A stretch of 58,680 nucleotides of DNA from Chryseobacterium indologenes (GTDB lineage Bacteria > Bacteroidota > Bacteroidia > Flavobacteriales > Weeksellaceae): assembly GCA_001013295.1 (NCBI GenBank), contig LAZY01000002.1:1-58680 (forward strand), written 5' to 3'. A model generated the notes under the pieces. It saw only the letters and a list, made by a program, of their open reading frames with translations, did not search any database and was not told the DNA's origin. This document shows, piece after piece, positions 23,442 to 33,922 of the stretch (positions are counted from its first letter, which is position 1; each line of letters opens with the position of its first letter). The translations under genes were made by a program, and so were the position numbers.

Positions 23442-26400
23442 TTACAATACGCCACGGGGCAAATGAATACCTTTTGTCCGTATAATGCTTTCCTGAACCT
23501 TTGGGGCTTCATTCTGCTTTTCTGCCTGCTGCGGAGCATCTACTTTAGTTTCGGGTGTAATAGACAACTGTATCTTTCTTTCCACGGCTGCCAGTTCCGT
23601 TTTAAGCTCACTCAATCGGCTTTCCTTAGACCAAGTACCGTTAAGCACTTCCTGAAGTACAGGCAGGTCTTTTTGGATTTCCGCAACCTTATCCTGTTCC
23701 TGCTTGATAAATCCCGGCAGCTTATCCAAAGCCCGTATAAAGTTCATCGCAGCGGTTTCGGGGTCTTTTGCCATCAGACCGTTATTGTAGGTGTACTTGA
23801 TATTGCCCTCGCCAGTTATAAAAAATCTATTGACCCTTTCGAGTGTTGAATTATCCTTTGGAAGTTCTGTTTTAACCAATAATTGAAACCCGTAGAGGTT
23901 GCCTATTTCACGATAGTCGCCTGCCGTGCGGGCTTTGTTCGCAATCTCGTTCAGTTTTGCGCCTATTTGTTTCGGATTTGCATTGGGCGGCAAGCCATCT
24001 AACAGCACAGGGTTTTCGATTGTACCGTCCGACCGCTTTTGCAGGCGTTGTTGTAAGTTTTCCCAGTCGGTACTCATCCGGCTCAAACGGGATTGGGTGC
24101 TTTGCAACATTTCCGTATAATCCTGTACCTTAAATTTGGCACTGGATTTAGAGCGGTTGAACGCCTGCTTTTCGCTTTCCAGTCCGGCAATCTGTTTTTC
24201 CAGTTTGGCTTTATCCAACAGGTCTGTATTTCCTGATAAGATTGCCACGTATTCCGAAAAGTTCATTCCCGATTTTTCGTCCATACTTCCCTCGTCAATC
24301 GTTCTTTTGGTCAGGTTGTTGGTCTTTAACTGGTCGATGAAAAGCTGCTTATTGTACAGCAAATTGAACTTGTAACTATCCAAAGATTTTTCAACGGCAT
24401 AGATGATAACAGCCACTTTATTGTCGGCAAAGAATTTGGCAATCTCATTGCCTTTACGGATTGCCCGCCCGTCCCTTTGGGCAAGGTCAGACGGTCGCCA
24501 CGGCGTATCTAAGTGATGAACGGCAACGGCTCTTTTCTGTGCGTTAACGCCAGTTCCGAGCATACTCGTAGAACCGAACAGCACACGGATTTTGCCCTCG
24601 TTCATCCCATTGATAAGTTCCCTACGTTGCTTATCATTTTTTGCTTCCTGAATAAACCTTACTTCGTGCGCAGGTATGCCGTGGTCTTCCACGAGCTTGC
24701 GTTTGATTTCGGAGTACACATTCCATTCGCCGGGCTTGTAGGTTCCCAAATCGGAGAAAACGAACTGCGTTCCTTTCTGTGCGTTGAACTGGTTGTAATA
24801 CTTGGCGATATTTACCGCACAATGCGAAGCCTTGTTGTCGGGATGGTCGTCGTATATACCACTTACCATACGCATATCGAGCGACATCTTACGGGCATAG
24901 TCCGTCGCAATGAGCATCTTTGCTTTTTCTTCCCTTTGCGATAATGGTTCTCTACCGAGCAAAGTAGCATCGCCCGTTTTGGCAAACTGCATCAGGCTTT
25001 GGATAAAGGCTTCTTGGTCGGGCGTTGGCGGTATGTTGTACAATACCTCGTTCTTAGTGGGGCGGTCAATACCAATATCCTTAGCCGTTCTGTAATCCGT
25101 GATTTCAGAATAGAACTGTGCCAGTTCCGGCACTTTGATAAAGTAGCGGAAACGCTCTTTTGCTACAATATTGTTAGCTACCGAAAATTCATAATCGGTC
25201 GTTTTCCGTGCATAGATAGCTGCCCACGCATCAAAGGAATGAATACCCTGTTTTTCCAATGCACGGGGGCGCAGGTATTTAAACAGCAGGTACAATTCCG
25301 TTAATGAATTGCTGATGGTTGTACCCGAAAGAAAGGTTGCACCCATATCCGCATTGGTACGCTCCTGAATGGTGCGGATTGCAAACAGCAGGTTCAGTGC
25401 CTTTTGGCTGCCGTCCACGTTCCCCAGTCCGGCAACCCGTGTATGACGGGTGTTGAACATCAGGTTTTTGAACTGGTGGCTTTCGTCCACAAACAAATGG
25501 TCTATGCCCATCATCTTAAAGTCCACAATATCATCCTTACGGTTTTCAATATCGTGTTGCAGCGTTTTCAGCTTTACTTCAAGATTTTCTTTCCGCTTGA
25601 TTACCCCGGCGAGCATTCCCCTTGTCACTTCCTTGCCCTGCGATTTCAGGGCATCGAGATTGCGCTCTACGCTGTCCAGTTCTATTTCGAGGATTTCCTT
25701 TTCTATTTCGGGCGATTGCGGTATCATTCCGAACTGGTCGTGCGTAAGTATCACGCAATCCCAATCATTATTTTTAATATTCCCGAAAATCCGCAGGCGT
25801 TTTTTCGGCGTAAAATCATCAATACCCGGATAAAGGATTTTGGCGTGTGGATAGGCTTTACGGTAGTCTTCGGCAATGGCAGGTATATTTGCTTTCAGCC
25901 CGATAATCATCGGCTTATGGGCTAATCCCAAACGCTTCATTTCCTGCGCTGCGGTACACATTATCAGCGTTTTTCCTGCGCCTACTTCGTGGTCGCAGAT
26001 AGCACCGTTGTTCAGCTTTATCATCCAAACGGTGTCCTTTTGACTTGAATACAGGTCTTCAATGCCTGCTCCCTTGCGGTCTAATCCCGGAAATTCCTGA
26101 TGGCTTCCGTCATAGTTTGGGCGAACGAAACAATTAAAGGTATCGTTGTACTGGTCGGTCAGCCTGTTTTTAAACTCATCGTTCTGTGCGTGTAGCCAGT
26201 CGGTAAAGGCGGTACGGATTTCGTCAATCTTGGTGTTCGCCATTTGTATGGCTTCCATATCCCGTACTTTAACCTCTTGGTCGCCAACCATTACTTTTTT
26301 GGTAATATCAGGCGTGGTATTGACAAGGGCGTGTTTAAGCAGGGCAATACCGTCAAACGTGCGGCTTTCCGCTTTGACCGCATATTTTTCCCAAATGTGC

Positions 26401-28895
26401 ATATTGCCCTGATGACACTTTACGGAAAAGTCGTCGGAGCTTTCGGAGTAATGAACCAGTACATCCGCATCGAACAAATGCGAAGCGAAACGGGCATAAA
26501 TTCCGGTAGGTATCCACCGTTCGCCGAGGTTAAAATCCAGTTCCTCAAATTCGATACGTTTTGGTCGGGCTTCCTCTAAAGCGGTAAGGCTTTCTTTGGC
26601 TTCGGTATCATCGGGATAGTTTTCGAGATAGGCTCTTACTTCATCTGCTTTCTCCACCACGTTGCCTGCAATCCAACGTTCGGCTATTTCATATTCCTGT
26701 TGTAGCGGATTGTAGAACAACCGCCCGTGCAGGGCTTCTTTCAGGGTATCGGCAGGCAGGCTGCTGATTTCGGACATAAAGTCCAAATCCACATTTCCGT
26801 ATTTGTTCAGGGAGGCAGCTAAAGCCTCTTCGGGATTGTCGGTTGCTAACGTGGTAGTAGAGAAACTGACCGGACGGCTGAAAATATCCGCTTTATGGAT
26901 TATGCCGCCAATGACACGCTCCAGATAGGGGATTTCTTTGCCTGCGCTGTCGGTCTTTATCAGCTTGGCATTGTCGGCAGCATTGAGATTACCGTATTTT
27001 TTGACAAAGCCATCGTACAGGAGGTTCAGCGTTTCCCTTTCTTCTTTATGCTCGGTCTGCTTTTCAGCTTCTTTTTGGTACAGGTTGATATAACTGTCCC
27101 TTACGGCTATATAGGCTTCGGCTCTTGCTTTCTGTGAGCTCGGCAATTGCAACGGATGAAAGGTTGCTGTTGCCTTGTCGTCGTTCCTTTGCACATCTTG
27201 CAGATAACCAACCCAACCGTTATCTACCACAAGGCAATCGTTACGGTGGAATGATTGCAGTTCGCCAGTGTACGGGGCAGGTTCAGGAATAGCATTAATA
27301 TTGGTAGTGGCAATGGCTGTCTTATCAGACTGGCCATTACCGTTTGTTTGTGAAAACAGGTCGCCAATAGCTTCCTGTTTTTTGTCGTTTACTTGGTGGC
27401 TTCCATTGGCAGCACCATTAGATTTTAGCGGTGTGTAAGACTGCTGCCTTGCACTACTGAACAGGTCTGGCTGACGACTTGTTGTACCTCTTCTTTTTTT
27501 AGTGCTTTGTCTTTTGGCTTGGGTAGTTCTTTTAGGTGGAGCAAGAACCATTATAGGTTCGCCCGCACTTTCAAACAGGTCAAAAATACTTAGTTGCTTT
27601 AATTCCTGCGGGCTTTCCTGACGGAGTACCGGAGTGGATACAGATTGCGGTTTTTGCTGAATGATTACAGGGTCGATAACCGGAGGTGTAACCTTTGGTT
27701 CAATCGGAATTTGTATAACAGGCTCATTGCTGCGTTCGCCTCTGTATAAATTCAAATTCAGGTGCTTTCCAAAATCTTCGGAAAGCATTTGCTTCAAATC
27801 TTCGGCAATCCCCTCAACACCGTCTTTATGCGTATAGATTAAGGCAGGTTGCCCGTATGGGTCGGTATCTAATTTTTGGTCGGTATGGATAATTCTTGCA
27901 CTATCCTGAAAGAGCGCATTGCCCGGCGTATTGTATTCGGTTGGCTTGCTTTGGCAAAACAGATCTTCCCTGTCGGTCAGATTTTTTTTTGCCGTATTTT
28001 TTTGTAGGATAATCAGGTCGCTGCCTACTTCCGTACCTGCATATTCGGTAAACAGGTTGTTGGGCAATCTTACAACCGAAACCAAATTATTATCCTGCAT
28101 TAACGCCCTGCGTATGGGTTCGTTCTTAGGGCTGTTCAGAATGCCCTGTGAAGTAATATAAGCCAACAAGCCGCCCTCACGGAGCATATCAGCACCTTTC
28201 AGAAAAAAGTAATTGTGTATGCTTCTGGCAGCTTGTTCCTTTGCGCTGTTTCTACTGCGGGAATAAGAAAGGTCAAATACAGAAGTATCGCCAAAAGGGA
28301 TATTACTGGCAATTATATCATAGCTGTTTTGTTCCCTTTCGGGGATTTCTTCAAAACCGTTTATACGGATATTGCTATCGGGGTAAAGCTGCTTTAAAAT
28401 CTTGCCTGTAAGCAAGTCCTTTTCATAAGCGGTAACACTGGCTGTTTGGTTTTCCGAAAAGGATTGGATGAATGAACCGATACCTGCGGAGGGTTCGAGG
28501 AATTTATCAATGTGCAGACCATTATCCCGCAAGGCAGATGAAATGGCATCTATAACCTTTGGCGGTGTATAAAAAGCCGTCAGTACGGAACTTTTCATAC
28601 TGTCCACATACCTGCGGTATTGCTTATCGTCTTCGGAATTTTCTTTGAGTAGTTGGTGGAGTTCCTGCGTGAGTGGAAAAAGGTCGTGTTCTGTTTTTCT
28701 CCAATGATTGATATCTATTTTGTTTTCTATGGGGTTCAGAACGAATTTAAGACCGCCAAATCCGCTGTATCGCATCATTAGCAGTCTTTCGCCTACGGTG
28801 GCTTGCCGTTTCTCCTTTTCCAGTTTAAAAACAATTCGCAGGGCATCAATATTCTGTTGGAGATGGAACCGCTTACTGAAGCCCATTTTCCTCAA
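23442..28895 (-). CDS. ICE-borne N6-adenine methylase-like / SNF2 helicase fusion
   Basis: 1817 residues (ATG at 28886 is an alternative start). A methyltransferase-like N-terminal region has [11 protein letters not shown] near 133-143 and NIPFG near 200, where active N6 methylases have NPPY/F; the catalytic motif is thus altered. A Pro/Gln/Lys-rich linker (about 390-540) leads to an SNF2-type helicase with GAGKT near 970, DESH near 1135 and [11 protein letters not shown] near 1472, then a coiled-coil tail. This is a standard cargo-independent gene of Bacteroidetes ICEs. Proposed roles are DNA processing or anti-restriction; neither is proven. It overlaps the DUF1896 gene by 23 nt (14 nt from the second ATG), suggesting coupled translation. 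Confidence 0.88.
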   Translation of the reverse strand: MRKMGFSKRFHLQQNIDALRIVFKLEKEKRQATVGERLLMMRYSGFGGLKFVLNPIENKIDINHWRKTEHDLFPLTQELHQLLKENSEDDKQYRRYVDSMKSSVLTAFYTPPKVIDAISSALRDNGLHIDKFLEPSAGIGSFIQSFSENQTASVTAYEKDLLTGKILKQLYPDSNIRINGFEEIPEREQNSYDIIASNIPFGDTSVFDLSYSRSRNSAKEQAARSIHNYFFLKGADMLREGGLLAYITSQGILNSPKNEPIRRALMQDNNLVSVVRLPNNLFTEYAGTEVGSDLIILQKNTAKKNLTDREDLFCQSKPTEYNTPGNALFQDSARIIHTDQKLDTDPYGQPALIYTHKDGVEGIAEDLKQMLSEDFGKHLNLNLYRGERSNEPVIQIPIEPKVTPPVIDPVIIQQKPQSVSTPVLRQESPQELKQLSIFDLFESAGEPIMVLAPPKRTTQAKRQSTKKRRGTTSRQPDLFSSARQQSYTPLKSNGAANGSHQVNDKKQEAIGDLFSQTNGNGQSDKTAIATTNINAIPEPAPYTGELQSFHRNDCLVVDNGWVGYLQDVQRNDDKATATFHPLQLPSSQKARAEAYIAVRDSYINLYQKEAEKQTEHKEERETLNLLYDGFVKKYGNLNAADNAKLIKTDSAGKEIPYLERVIGGIIHKADIFSRPVSFSTTTLATDNPEEALAASLNKYGNVDLDFMSEISSLPADTLKEALHGRLFYNPLQQEYEIAERWIAGNVVEKADEVRAYLENYPDDTEAKESLTALEEARPKRIEFEELDFNLGERWIPTGIYARFASHLFDADVLVHYSESSDDFSVKCHQGNMHIWEKYAVKAESRTFDGIALLKHALVNTTPDITKKVMVGDQEVKVRDMEAIQMANTKIDEIRTAFTDWLHAQNDEFKNRLTDQYNDTFNCFVRPNYDGSHQEFPGLDRKGAGIEDLYSSQKDTVWMIKLNNGAICDHEVGAGKTLIMCTAAQEMKRLGLAHKPMIIGLKANIPAIAEDYRKAYPHAKILYPGIDDFTPKKRLRIFGNIKNNDWDCVILTHDQFGMIPQSPEIEKEILEIELDSVERNLDALKSQGKEVTRGMLAGVIKRKENLEVKLKTLQHDIENRKDDIVDFKMMGIDHLFVDESHQFKNLMFNTRHTRVAGLGNVDGSQKALNLLFAIRTIQERTNADMGATFLSGTTISNSLTELYLLFKYLRPRALEKQGIHSFDAWAAIYARKTTDYEFSVANNIVAKERFRYFIKVPELAQFYSEITDYRTAKDIGIDRPTKNEVLYNIPPTPDQEAFIQSLMQFAKTGDATLLGREPLSQREEKAKMLIATDYARKMSLDMRMVSGIYDDHPDNKASHCAVNIAKYYNQFNAQKGTQFVFSDLGTYKPGEWNVYSEIKRKLVEDHGIPAHEVRFIQEAKNDKQRRELINGMNEGKIRVLFGSTSMLGTGVNAQKRAVAVHHLDTPWRPSDLAQRDGRAIRKGNEIAKFFADNKVAVIIYAVEKSLDSYKFNLLYNKQLFIDQLKTNNLTKRTIDEGSMDEKSGMNFSEYVAILSGNTDLLDKAKLEKQIAGLESEKQAFNRSKSSAKFKVQDYTEMLQSTQSRLSRMSTDWENLQQRLQKRSDGTIENPVLLDGLPPNANPKQIGAKLNEIANKARTAGDYREIGNLYGFQLLVKTELPKDNSTLERVNRFFITGEGNIKYTYNNGLMAKDPETAAMNFIRALDKLPGFIKQEQDKVAEIQKDLPVLQEVLNGTWSKESRLSELKTELAAVERKIQLSITPETKVDAPQQAEKQNEAPKVQESIIRTKGIHLPRGVL

Positions 28896-29310
28896 TCCAT
28901 ATTGAGATGGTTCCGGTCAGTTCGGTATAGAGTAAATCAAACTCATTTCCGTTGGCGAAATCATCAGTTAATTCATATCCTGCGAAAACAGGCTCACAAA
29001 CGGGAAACATTTTAAGGGCGAACGGTCGCAGTTCCTCGTCTGCCATTATGGTATCAAATTCATTGCATACCACTTTGAAAACCGTGTCGAACTTGGAGAA
29101 GTGCAAGCCCTCAAAAAGTATGTAGTTGGCTATTTCGTCGCATTGCTCAACGGCGTTTCCCGAACGGAAAGCACCCTCATAAGCATTGGCAGCCCACGAA
29201 GACCGTTGGTCAATAAATTTTTGGTCGTGTGCCTTTTCGGGAAAGCTGCTGTTTAATAATTCTTGCAGTCGTAATCTGAAATACGACAGGTCTTTTTGCT
29301 GTACATCCAT
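28873..29310 (-). CDS. DUF1896 protein
   Basis: 145 residues, no signal peptide, beginning [19 protein letters not shown] and containing [14 protein letters not shown]. This matches the DUF1896 family, regularly found directly upstream of the large methylase/helicase in Bacteroidetes ICEs. Its function is unknown. It overlaps the helicase start, and the 202-nt gap upstream is shared with the divergent arsR promoter. Confidence 0.82.
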   Translation of the reverse strand: MDVQQKDLSYFRLRLQELLNSSFPEKAHDQKFIDQRSSWAANAYEGAFRSGNAVEQCDEIANYILFEGLHFSKFDTVFKVVCNEFDTIMADEELRPFALKMFPVCEPVFAGYELTDDFANGNEFDLLYTELTGTISIWIEENGLQ

Positions 29311-29457
29311 ACTTATTTTGATTAGAATTTTACTTAAATCCTAAAATTATAAGCAGGAGCAAATGCCTTTGATAATGTTGCATCGTTTGGCTTTGAAAGG
29401 CAGGATTTGGCGATTTACAATAGAAAATTGAACTGATTATTTATACAGAATTGGTGC

Positions 29458-29519
29458 TTGGCTATATGTTTTTTCACAAACTACTTTTGTGGTTTAAATA
29501 TTTATCGTAATATTGCGAT
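29458..29519 (+). promoter_or_regulatory. ars promoter and predicted ArsR operator
   Basis: TTG at 29458-29460, 21 nt, then a perfect -7 box TACTTTTG at 29482-29489. Just downstream an imperfect palindrome, ATCGTAATATTGCGAT (29504-29519, 14 of 16 positions symmetrical, centre AATATT), lies between the expected start of transcription and the arsR ATG (29537). It is well placed for repression by ArsR. Confidence 0.72.
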
Positions 29520-29536
29520 ATATTATTACAAATAAG

Positions 29537-29866
29537 ATGGGCGTAACAAAAACAGAAATATTTACAGAACAGCAAAACAGCTTGGCAACCACTTTAAAGG
29601 CACTGGCTCATCCTGCCCGTATAGCTATCCTGCAATACATCATCAAGCAGAATGCTTGCATTTGTAATGACTTAGTGGAAGAATTAGGATTGGCGCAGGC
29701 TACGATTTCACAACATTTAAAAGAGCTTAAAAACATTGGTATCATCAAAGGCAATATAGAAGGGACAAGTGTGTGCTACTGTATTGATGAAAATGTTTGG
29801 CAGCAGATTAAAAAGGAACTCAATGCTTTCTTTATAGATAATGTAGAGGTTGATAAATGCTGTTAA
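29537..29866 (+). CDS. arsR: ArsR-family arsenite-responsive repressor
   Basis: 109 residues from ATG 29537 (an in-frame TTG at 29513 would overlap the operator). Winged-helix ArsR domain: LKALAHPARIAILQYI, then ACICNDLVEELGLAQATISQHLKEL. Cys residues in the CIC of the recognition region and the C-terminal CC are plausible As(III) ligands. First gene of the arsenic cluster and probably autoregulated through the palindrome at 29504-29519. Confidence 0.92.
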   Translation: MGVTKTEIFTEQQNSLATTLKALAHPARIAILQYIIKQNACICNDLVEELGLAQATISQHLKELKNIGIIKGNIEGTSVCYCIDENVWQQIKKELNAFFIDNVEVDKCC

Positions 29867-29925
29867 GCATTTTTTTTAAGCACATTAATCGCAATAAAGC
29901 AATATAACAATTAAATCAAAAAATA

Positions 29926-30390
29926 ATGAAACTATCAAACATCAAAGAAATCTTACCAGCATTGGATAATGTTGAATTTCAATTAGAGAACGGAACATTT
30001 GTACCCGAACACTTTCACGTTACCGAGATAGGTGTTATTACAAAACACTTCATTGATTGTGGCGGAACAATTAGAAACGAAAAAGTTGTCAATTTCCAAT
30101 TATGGAATGCCAACGATTTTGAACACCGATTAAAGCCAACAAAGCTATTAAACATCATTAAGCTATCCGAAGAAAAGTTGGGTATTGAAGATGCCGAAAT
30201 AGAAGTAGAATACCAAAGCGAAACGGTTGGTAAATACGATTTGAATTTTAACGGAAACCATTTTGTACTGAAAAACAAGCAAACCGCTTGCCTGGCAAGT
30301 GATGCTTGCGGTATTCCTGCCGAAAAGCAAAAGGTAAAATTATCAGAGCTGAATAATGCTTGCTGTACACCAAATTCGGGATGTTGCTAA
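29926..30390 (+). CDS. DUF6428 protein of the arsenic operon
   Basis: 154 residues, cytoplasmic. It matches the small family found between arsR and arsC in Bacteroidetes operons (DUF6428). The N-terminal ~115 residues form a predicted alpha/beta domain. The C-terminus is Cys-rich (ACLASDACG, ACCTPNSGCC), with two CC pairs that could bind As(III). The role is unknown; a chaperone to the ACR3 pump is a reasonable hypothesis. Confidence 0.75.
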   Translation: MKLSNIKEILPALDNVEFQLENGTFVPEHFHVTEIGVITKHFIDCGGTIRNEKVVNFQLWNANDFEHRLKPTKLLNIIKLSEEKLGIEDAEIEVEYQSETVGKYDLNFNGNHFVLKNKQTACLASDACGIPAEKQKVKLSELNNACCTPNSGCC

Positions 30391-30409
30391 ACACTAAAAA
30401 CAAAATGCG

Positions 30410-31024
30410 ATGTATCAAAAACTAATCGAAATCATTAACAACAAAATTGATGTACAAAGCATCAGCGAAGAACGTAAAGCCGTATTACAACCGCTTATTG
30501 ATTTTATACAGCAAAAAGTAAACGACAGGCAGGATATAAATATCAATTTCATCTGTACCCACAATTCCCGAAGAAGCCATTTATCACAGGTTTGGGCACA
30601 GGTAGCGTCAGCACATTTTAATATACCAAATGTACATTGTTATTCGGGCGGTACGGAAGAAACGTCACTATTTCCGAAAGTTGCAGAAACATTGACTAAT
30701 CAGGGGTTTAACATTTTCAAAATCGCAGATACTAATAACCCTGTATATGCCATAAAATACAGCGATAATGCTTTGCCTGTTATCGGCTTTTCAAAAAAGT
30801 ACGATAGTCCTTTCAACCCAGTATCAGCATTTACAGCCATTATGACCTGTTCACAGGCAGACGGTGGATGTCCATTTATTGCAGGTGCAGAAAAAAGGAT
30901 ACCTATCACATTTGAAGACCCTAAAATTTCAGACAGTACACCGGAGCAATCACAGGTATATGCAGAAAGAAGTTTACAGATAGCAACGGAAATGTTTTAT
31001 GTTTTTTCAAAAGTCAGTCAATAA
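30410..31024 (+). CDS. arsC: Arsenate reductase, LMW-phosphatase type
   Basis: 204 residues. The P-loop CTHNSRRS begins at Cys-49, the low-molecular-weight tyrosine-phosphatase/ArsC signature (CxxNSxRS). A further Cys in TCSQADGGCPF (about 145-153) could take part in disulfide relay. It would reduce As(V) to As(III) for export by the adjacent ACR3 pump, whose ATG is 4 nt downstream. It is longer than the ~130-residue thioredoxin-coupled ArsC, as in other Bacteroidetes. Confidence 0.88.
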   Translation: MYQKLIEIINNKIDVQSISEERKAVLQPLIDFIQQKVNDRQDININFICTHNSRRSHLSQVWAQVASAHFNIPNVHCYSGGTEETSLFPKVAETLTNQGFNIFKIADTNNPVYAIKYSDNALPVIGFSKKYDSPFNPVSAFTAIMTCSQADGGCPFIAGAEKRIPITFEDPKISDSTPEQSQVYAERSLQIATEMFYVFSKVSQ

Positions 31025-31027
31025 CCA

Positions 31028-32059
31028 ATGCAACCAAAACTAAAATTTCTTGACCGTTACCTTACCTTATGGATATTCCTTGCAATGGCAGCAGGTATAG
31101 GTTTAGGGTATTTCTTTCCGGGAATATCAAAAATTACAAATGCTTTATCCGTAGGCACTACAAACGTTCCTTTGGCAATAGGTCTGATACTGATGATGTA
31201 CCCGCCATTGGCAAAAGTGGATTATTCATTATTGCCCCAAGCATTTAAGGATAAAAAAGTAATCGGCATATCCTTATTGCTCAATTGGGTTATCGGTACA
31301 ATATTGATGTTCGGATTAGCCGTTTTGTTTTTACGTAATGAACCCGATTATATGACAGGCCTAATATTGATAGGTTTGGCAAGGTGCATCGCAATGGTAA
31401 TCGTTTGGAGTGACTTAGCTAAAGCAAACAGAGAATACACAGCTATGTTAGTTGCATTAAACAGCATCTTTCAGATAATTTCTTATAGCTTCTTAGTTTG
31501 GTTATTCATTAATGTATTACCAAGCAAATTAGGATTGGCAAATTTCAATGTAAGCGTATCAATGAAAGATGTTACAGAAAGCGTATTGATATACTTAGGC
31601 ATTCCTTTCTTAGCAGGTTTTATAAGCCGTTACGCAATGGTAAAATCAAAAGGTATAGAATGGTATAACAGGAAATTTGTACCCCGAATATCGCCCATTA
31701 CATTATATGCTTTACTTTTTACTATAGTATTAATGTTCAGTCTGAAAGGAGATAAAATATTAGAACTGCCAATGGATGTGGTAAAAGTAGCTATACCGTT
31801 AATCATCTATTTTGTACTGATGTTTTTCGTCAGCTTCTTTATCAACAAATCCCTTAAAGTTCCTTACGACAAAAACGCCTCAATCGCATTTACAGCCACA
31901 GGAAACAACTTTGAATTGGCAATAGCGGTAGCAATAGCCGTTTTCGGTATTCATTCCCCACAAGCGTTTGTAGGCGTTATAGGACCGTTGGTAGAAGTTC
32001 CGGTACTAATTCTATTAGTACGTGCAAGTTTATGGTTAAAGAAGAAGTATTACAGTTAG
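31028..32059 (+). CDS. arsB: ACR3-family arsenite efflux permease
   Basis: 343 residues with about ten membrane segments. Signatures of the ACR3 (BASS) family include [11 protein letters not shown] near 57-67 and [12 protein letters not shown] near 115-126, with the conserved Cys of ACR3 pumps. It exports As(III) from the cytoplasm. Overlap with arsC is absent but spacing is only 3 nt, so they are cotranscribed. Often annotated arsB or acr3 although it is not homologous to E. coli ArsB. Confidence 0.92.
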   Translation: MQPKLKFLDRYLTLWIFLAMAAGIGLGYFFPGISKITNALSVGTTNVPLAIGLILMMYPPLAKVDYSLLPQAFKDKKVIGISLLLNWVIGTILMFGLAVLFLRNEPDYMTGLILIGLARCIAMVIVWSDLAKANREYTAMLVALNSIFQIISYSFLVWLFINVLPSKLGLANFNVSVSMKDVTESVLIYLGIPFLAGFISRYAMVKSKGIEWYNRKFVPRISPITLYALLFTIVLMFSLKGDKILELPMDVVKVAIPLIIYFVLMFFVSFFINKSLKVPYDKNASIAFTATGNNFELAIAVAIAVFGIHSPQAFVGVIGPLVEVPVLILLVRASLWLKKKYYS

Positions 32060-32146
32060 AAACAAGCAAAAGTTATGAAATGGCAATATGATTTCAACAG
32101 ATGTACAAAAAATATAAGGTTCAATAATTAAAATAATATCGCGAAA

Positions 32147-32563
32147 ATGATAAAACTAATAAAGACCATACCTGCATTTCCTGTTCGGGATATTGAAAAA
32201 GCAGTTGCCTTTTATAAAGCCCGATTGGGCTTTGATTGCAGACATATGGAAGAAACCTTTGCAATATTAATTAGGAATGATATAGACTTACATTTATGGG
32301 CTTCCTGTAATTATAGCTGGAAATGGAAAAGTATTTTTTTATTTCTCAAACCGATTAGTAGCGGAGCGGAAAGTTTTTTGGCAGGTACACACAGTTGCCG
32401 GATTGAAATAAAAGGCATTGACGAACTGTATAAAGAACTAAAAGAAAAGGAAGTATTACACAATGAAAAAACCGAAATAGAAACCACTTACTACGACACA
32501 AGAGAATTTGCAACTTTGGACTTATACGGAAATTTACTAACCTTTTACGAAAATATACAGTAG
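32147..32563 (+). CDS. VOC/bleomycin-resistance-like protein
   Basis: 138 residues with the glyoxalase/bleomycin-resistance fold pattern: TIPAFPVRDIEKAVAFYKARLGF at the N-terminus (start KTIPAFPVRDIEKAV) and FATLDLYGNLLTFYE at the C-terminus. A single VOC domain, expected to dimerise and bind a hydrophobic or metal-chelating ligand. It most resembles antibiotic-binding ShBle-like proteins. Its position behind the ars genes also allows an organoarsenical role (ArsI is a VOC protein), but the Cys pair of ArsI is not present. Confidence 0.75.
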   Translation: MIKLIKTIPAFPVRDIEKAVAFYKARLGFDCRHMEETFAILIRNDIDLHLWASCNYSWKWKSIFLFLKPISSGAESFLAGTHSCRIEIKGIDELYKELKEKEVLHNEKTEIETTYYDTREFATLDLYGNLLTFYENIQ

Positions 32564-32611
32564 GAACAAACAGTTCAACCAAGCCGGTTTTAACTTTTTG
32601 TATTTTAGCAA

Positions 32612-32641
32612 TTGCTTAAATAAGCAAATTAACTATATTTG
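32612..32641 (+). promoter_or_regulatory. Promoter/operator of the mer-like cassette
   Basis: TTGCTTA/TAAGCAA (32612-32618 and 32621-32627, 2-nt spacer) is a 7-2-7 palindrome that starts inside the TTG -33 element. A perfect -7 box TATATTTG follows at 32634-32641. The repressor site would thus block the promoter. The ATG lies at 32646, so the RNA is probably leaderless. Confidence 0.68.
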
Positions 32642-32645
32642 CAAC

Positions 32646-33011
32646 ATGGATAGTACTTCTTGTATAAGACAACAGGCGGACATTAAACAAATCAATCGCT
32701 GTAAAGAACGAGTTTCAGAACTTCACGGTTCGTTTGACTATTTGTCGAATGGACTTGAATTGGCGGGAAACAATGTAAGACTGAAAATCCTGTTTCTGAT
32801 TTATGAAGAAAAACGACTATGTGTTTGTGATTTAAGCGATATTCTCGGTATGACAATTTCTGCAATTTCTCAACATTTACGAAAGCTCAAAGACCGTAGA
32901 CTAATTGAAACGGAAAGAAAAGCACAAACTATTTTTTATTCATTGACAAAAGAGTATGAAAAAATGTTGACCCCATTTTTTGAAATACTTGATGATAATA
33001 AAATTTTATAA
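32646..33011 (+). CDS. ArsR/SmtB-type metalloregulator of the mer-like cassette
   Basis: 121 residues from ATG 32646. The wHTH domain contains the alpha-3 metal motif LCVCDL (ELCVCDL in classical As/Cd/Hg sensors) near 60-65, followed by GMTISAISQHLRKL. An additional Cys at position 6 could be a ligand. Unlike classical mer operons, control is by an ArsR- and not a MerR-type protein. It is 5 nt ahead of the transporter gene and probably represses at the palindrome overlapping its promoter. Confidence 0.88.
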   Translation: MDSTSCIRQQADIKQINRCKERVSELHGSFDYLSNGLELAGNNVRLKILFLIYEEKRLCVCDLSDILGMTISAISQHLRKLKDRRLIETERKAQTIFYSLTKEYEKMLTPFFEILDDNKIL

Positions 33012-33016
33012 ACTAT

Positions 33017-33619
33017 ATGAAAACGGACAACAAACTAATCGGCACTGGACTTTTTACAGCAATTGCTGCGTCATTATGTTGCATTACGCCTGTTTTAGCT
33101 CTAATAGCAGGGACAAGCGGGATTGCTTCAACCTTTTCTTGGCTCGAACCTTTCCGACCATATTTTATTGGCTTGACAATTTTAGTGCTTGGTTTTGCTT
33201 GGTTTCAAAAGTTGAAACCCAAAAAGCAAATTGACTGTGAATGTGAAATAAATGAAAAACCGAATTTTATGCAAACAAAATCATTTTTAGGAATTATTAC
33301 TGTTATGGCGGCTTTACTTTTGTCATTTCCCCTTTATGCCCACATCTTTTTTCCAAAGACCGAAAGTAAAGCAATTATTACCCAAACTTCCAAAATCCAG
33401 AAAGTTGAGTTTACAATCAAAGGGATGACTTGTTCAGGTTGTGAACATCATATTAAAACAGAGATTAGCAAACTAAAAGGAATTATCGAAGTTGTCGTTT
33501 CCTATGAGAAAGGCAACGCTATTGTTAAGTTTGACAACAAGCAAACAAGTATTGCCGAAATCGAAAAAGCTATCAATTCGACAGGTTATAAATCACTAAA
33601 AAGTAAAGTTATATCATAA
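33017..33619 (+). CDS. MerT-MerP fusion mercuric transport protein (MerTP)
   Basis: 200 residues. The MerT-like membrane part has three hydrophobic segments and vicinal Cys-21/Cys-22 (SLCCITPV) in the first helix, with a CEC motif (about 75-77) in the cytoplasmic loop. The C-terminal ~70 residues are a MerP-like HMA domain with GMTCSGC at 136-142. It would carry Hg(II) or a similar soft metal inward. No mercuric reductase follows, which is odd for a detoxification cassette. Confidence 0.88.
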   Translation: MKTDNKLIGTGLFTAIAASLCCITPVLALIAGTSGIASTFSWLEPFRPYFIGLTILVLGFAWFQKLKPKKQIDCECEINEKPNFMQTKSFLGIITVMAALLLSFPLYAHIFFPKTESKAIITQTSKIQKVEFTIKGMTCSGCEHHIKTEISKLKGIIEVVVSYEKGNAIVKFDNKQTSIAEIEKAINSTGYKSLKSKVIS

Positions 33620-33828
33620 TGGAAATTAAATTAAAATCAATAATAACTTGCCCAAACTGTGGACACAAAAAAGAGGAAACAATGCCAACAGATGCTTGCC
33701 AGTATTTTTATGAATGTGAAAATTGCAAAACAAGATTAAAACCATTACAGGGGGATTGTTGTGTGTATTGCAGTTATGGTACTGTAAAATGCCCGCCAAT
33801 ACAAGCAGGAAATAGCTGTTGTAAATAA
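33619..33828 (+). CDS. GDCCVxC-motif protein
   Basis: 69 residues. An N-terminal zinc-ribbon-like pair CPNC (11-14)/CENC (33-36) and the family hallmark GDCCVYC at 45-51, then CPP and a CC near the end. This family is commonly beside MerTP in mer-like loci. Its function is unproven, but it has enough Cys to bind Hg(II) coming from the importer. It overlaps the merTP stop by 1 nt (TAATG), giving tight coupling. Confidence 0.85.
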   Translation: MEIKLKSIITCPNCGHKKEETMPTDACQYFYECENCKTRLKPLQGDCCVYCSYGTVKCPPIQAGNSCCK

Positions 33829-33893
33829 GAGAAGCTTAATAATTTACTTTAGAAAGCTACTTGTCTAAATTTGTGAGTATAACCTATTTAGCG

Positions 33894-33922
33894 AAAAACC
33901 TCCGAATTATCAGAGGTTTTTT
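33894..33922. terminator. Bidirectional terminator between mer-like and ORF6N genes
   Basis: AAAAACCTC (33894-33902) and GAGGTTTTTT (33913-33922) around a 10-nt loop. T-tracts occur on both strands. It separates the plus-strand metal cassette from the minus-strand excision module. Confidence 0.8.

Noticed and set aside
23442..28895. Plus-strand ORFs antisense to the large helicase
   Set aside because: They are shadows of the GC-richer minus-strand frame, with no start context or recognisable domains.
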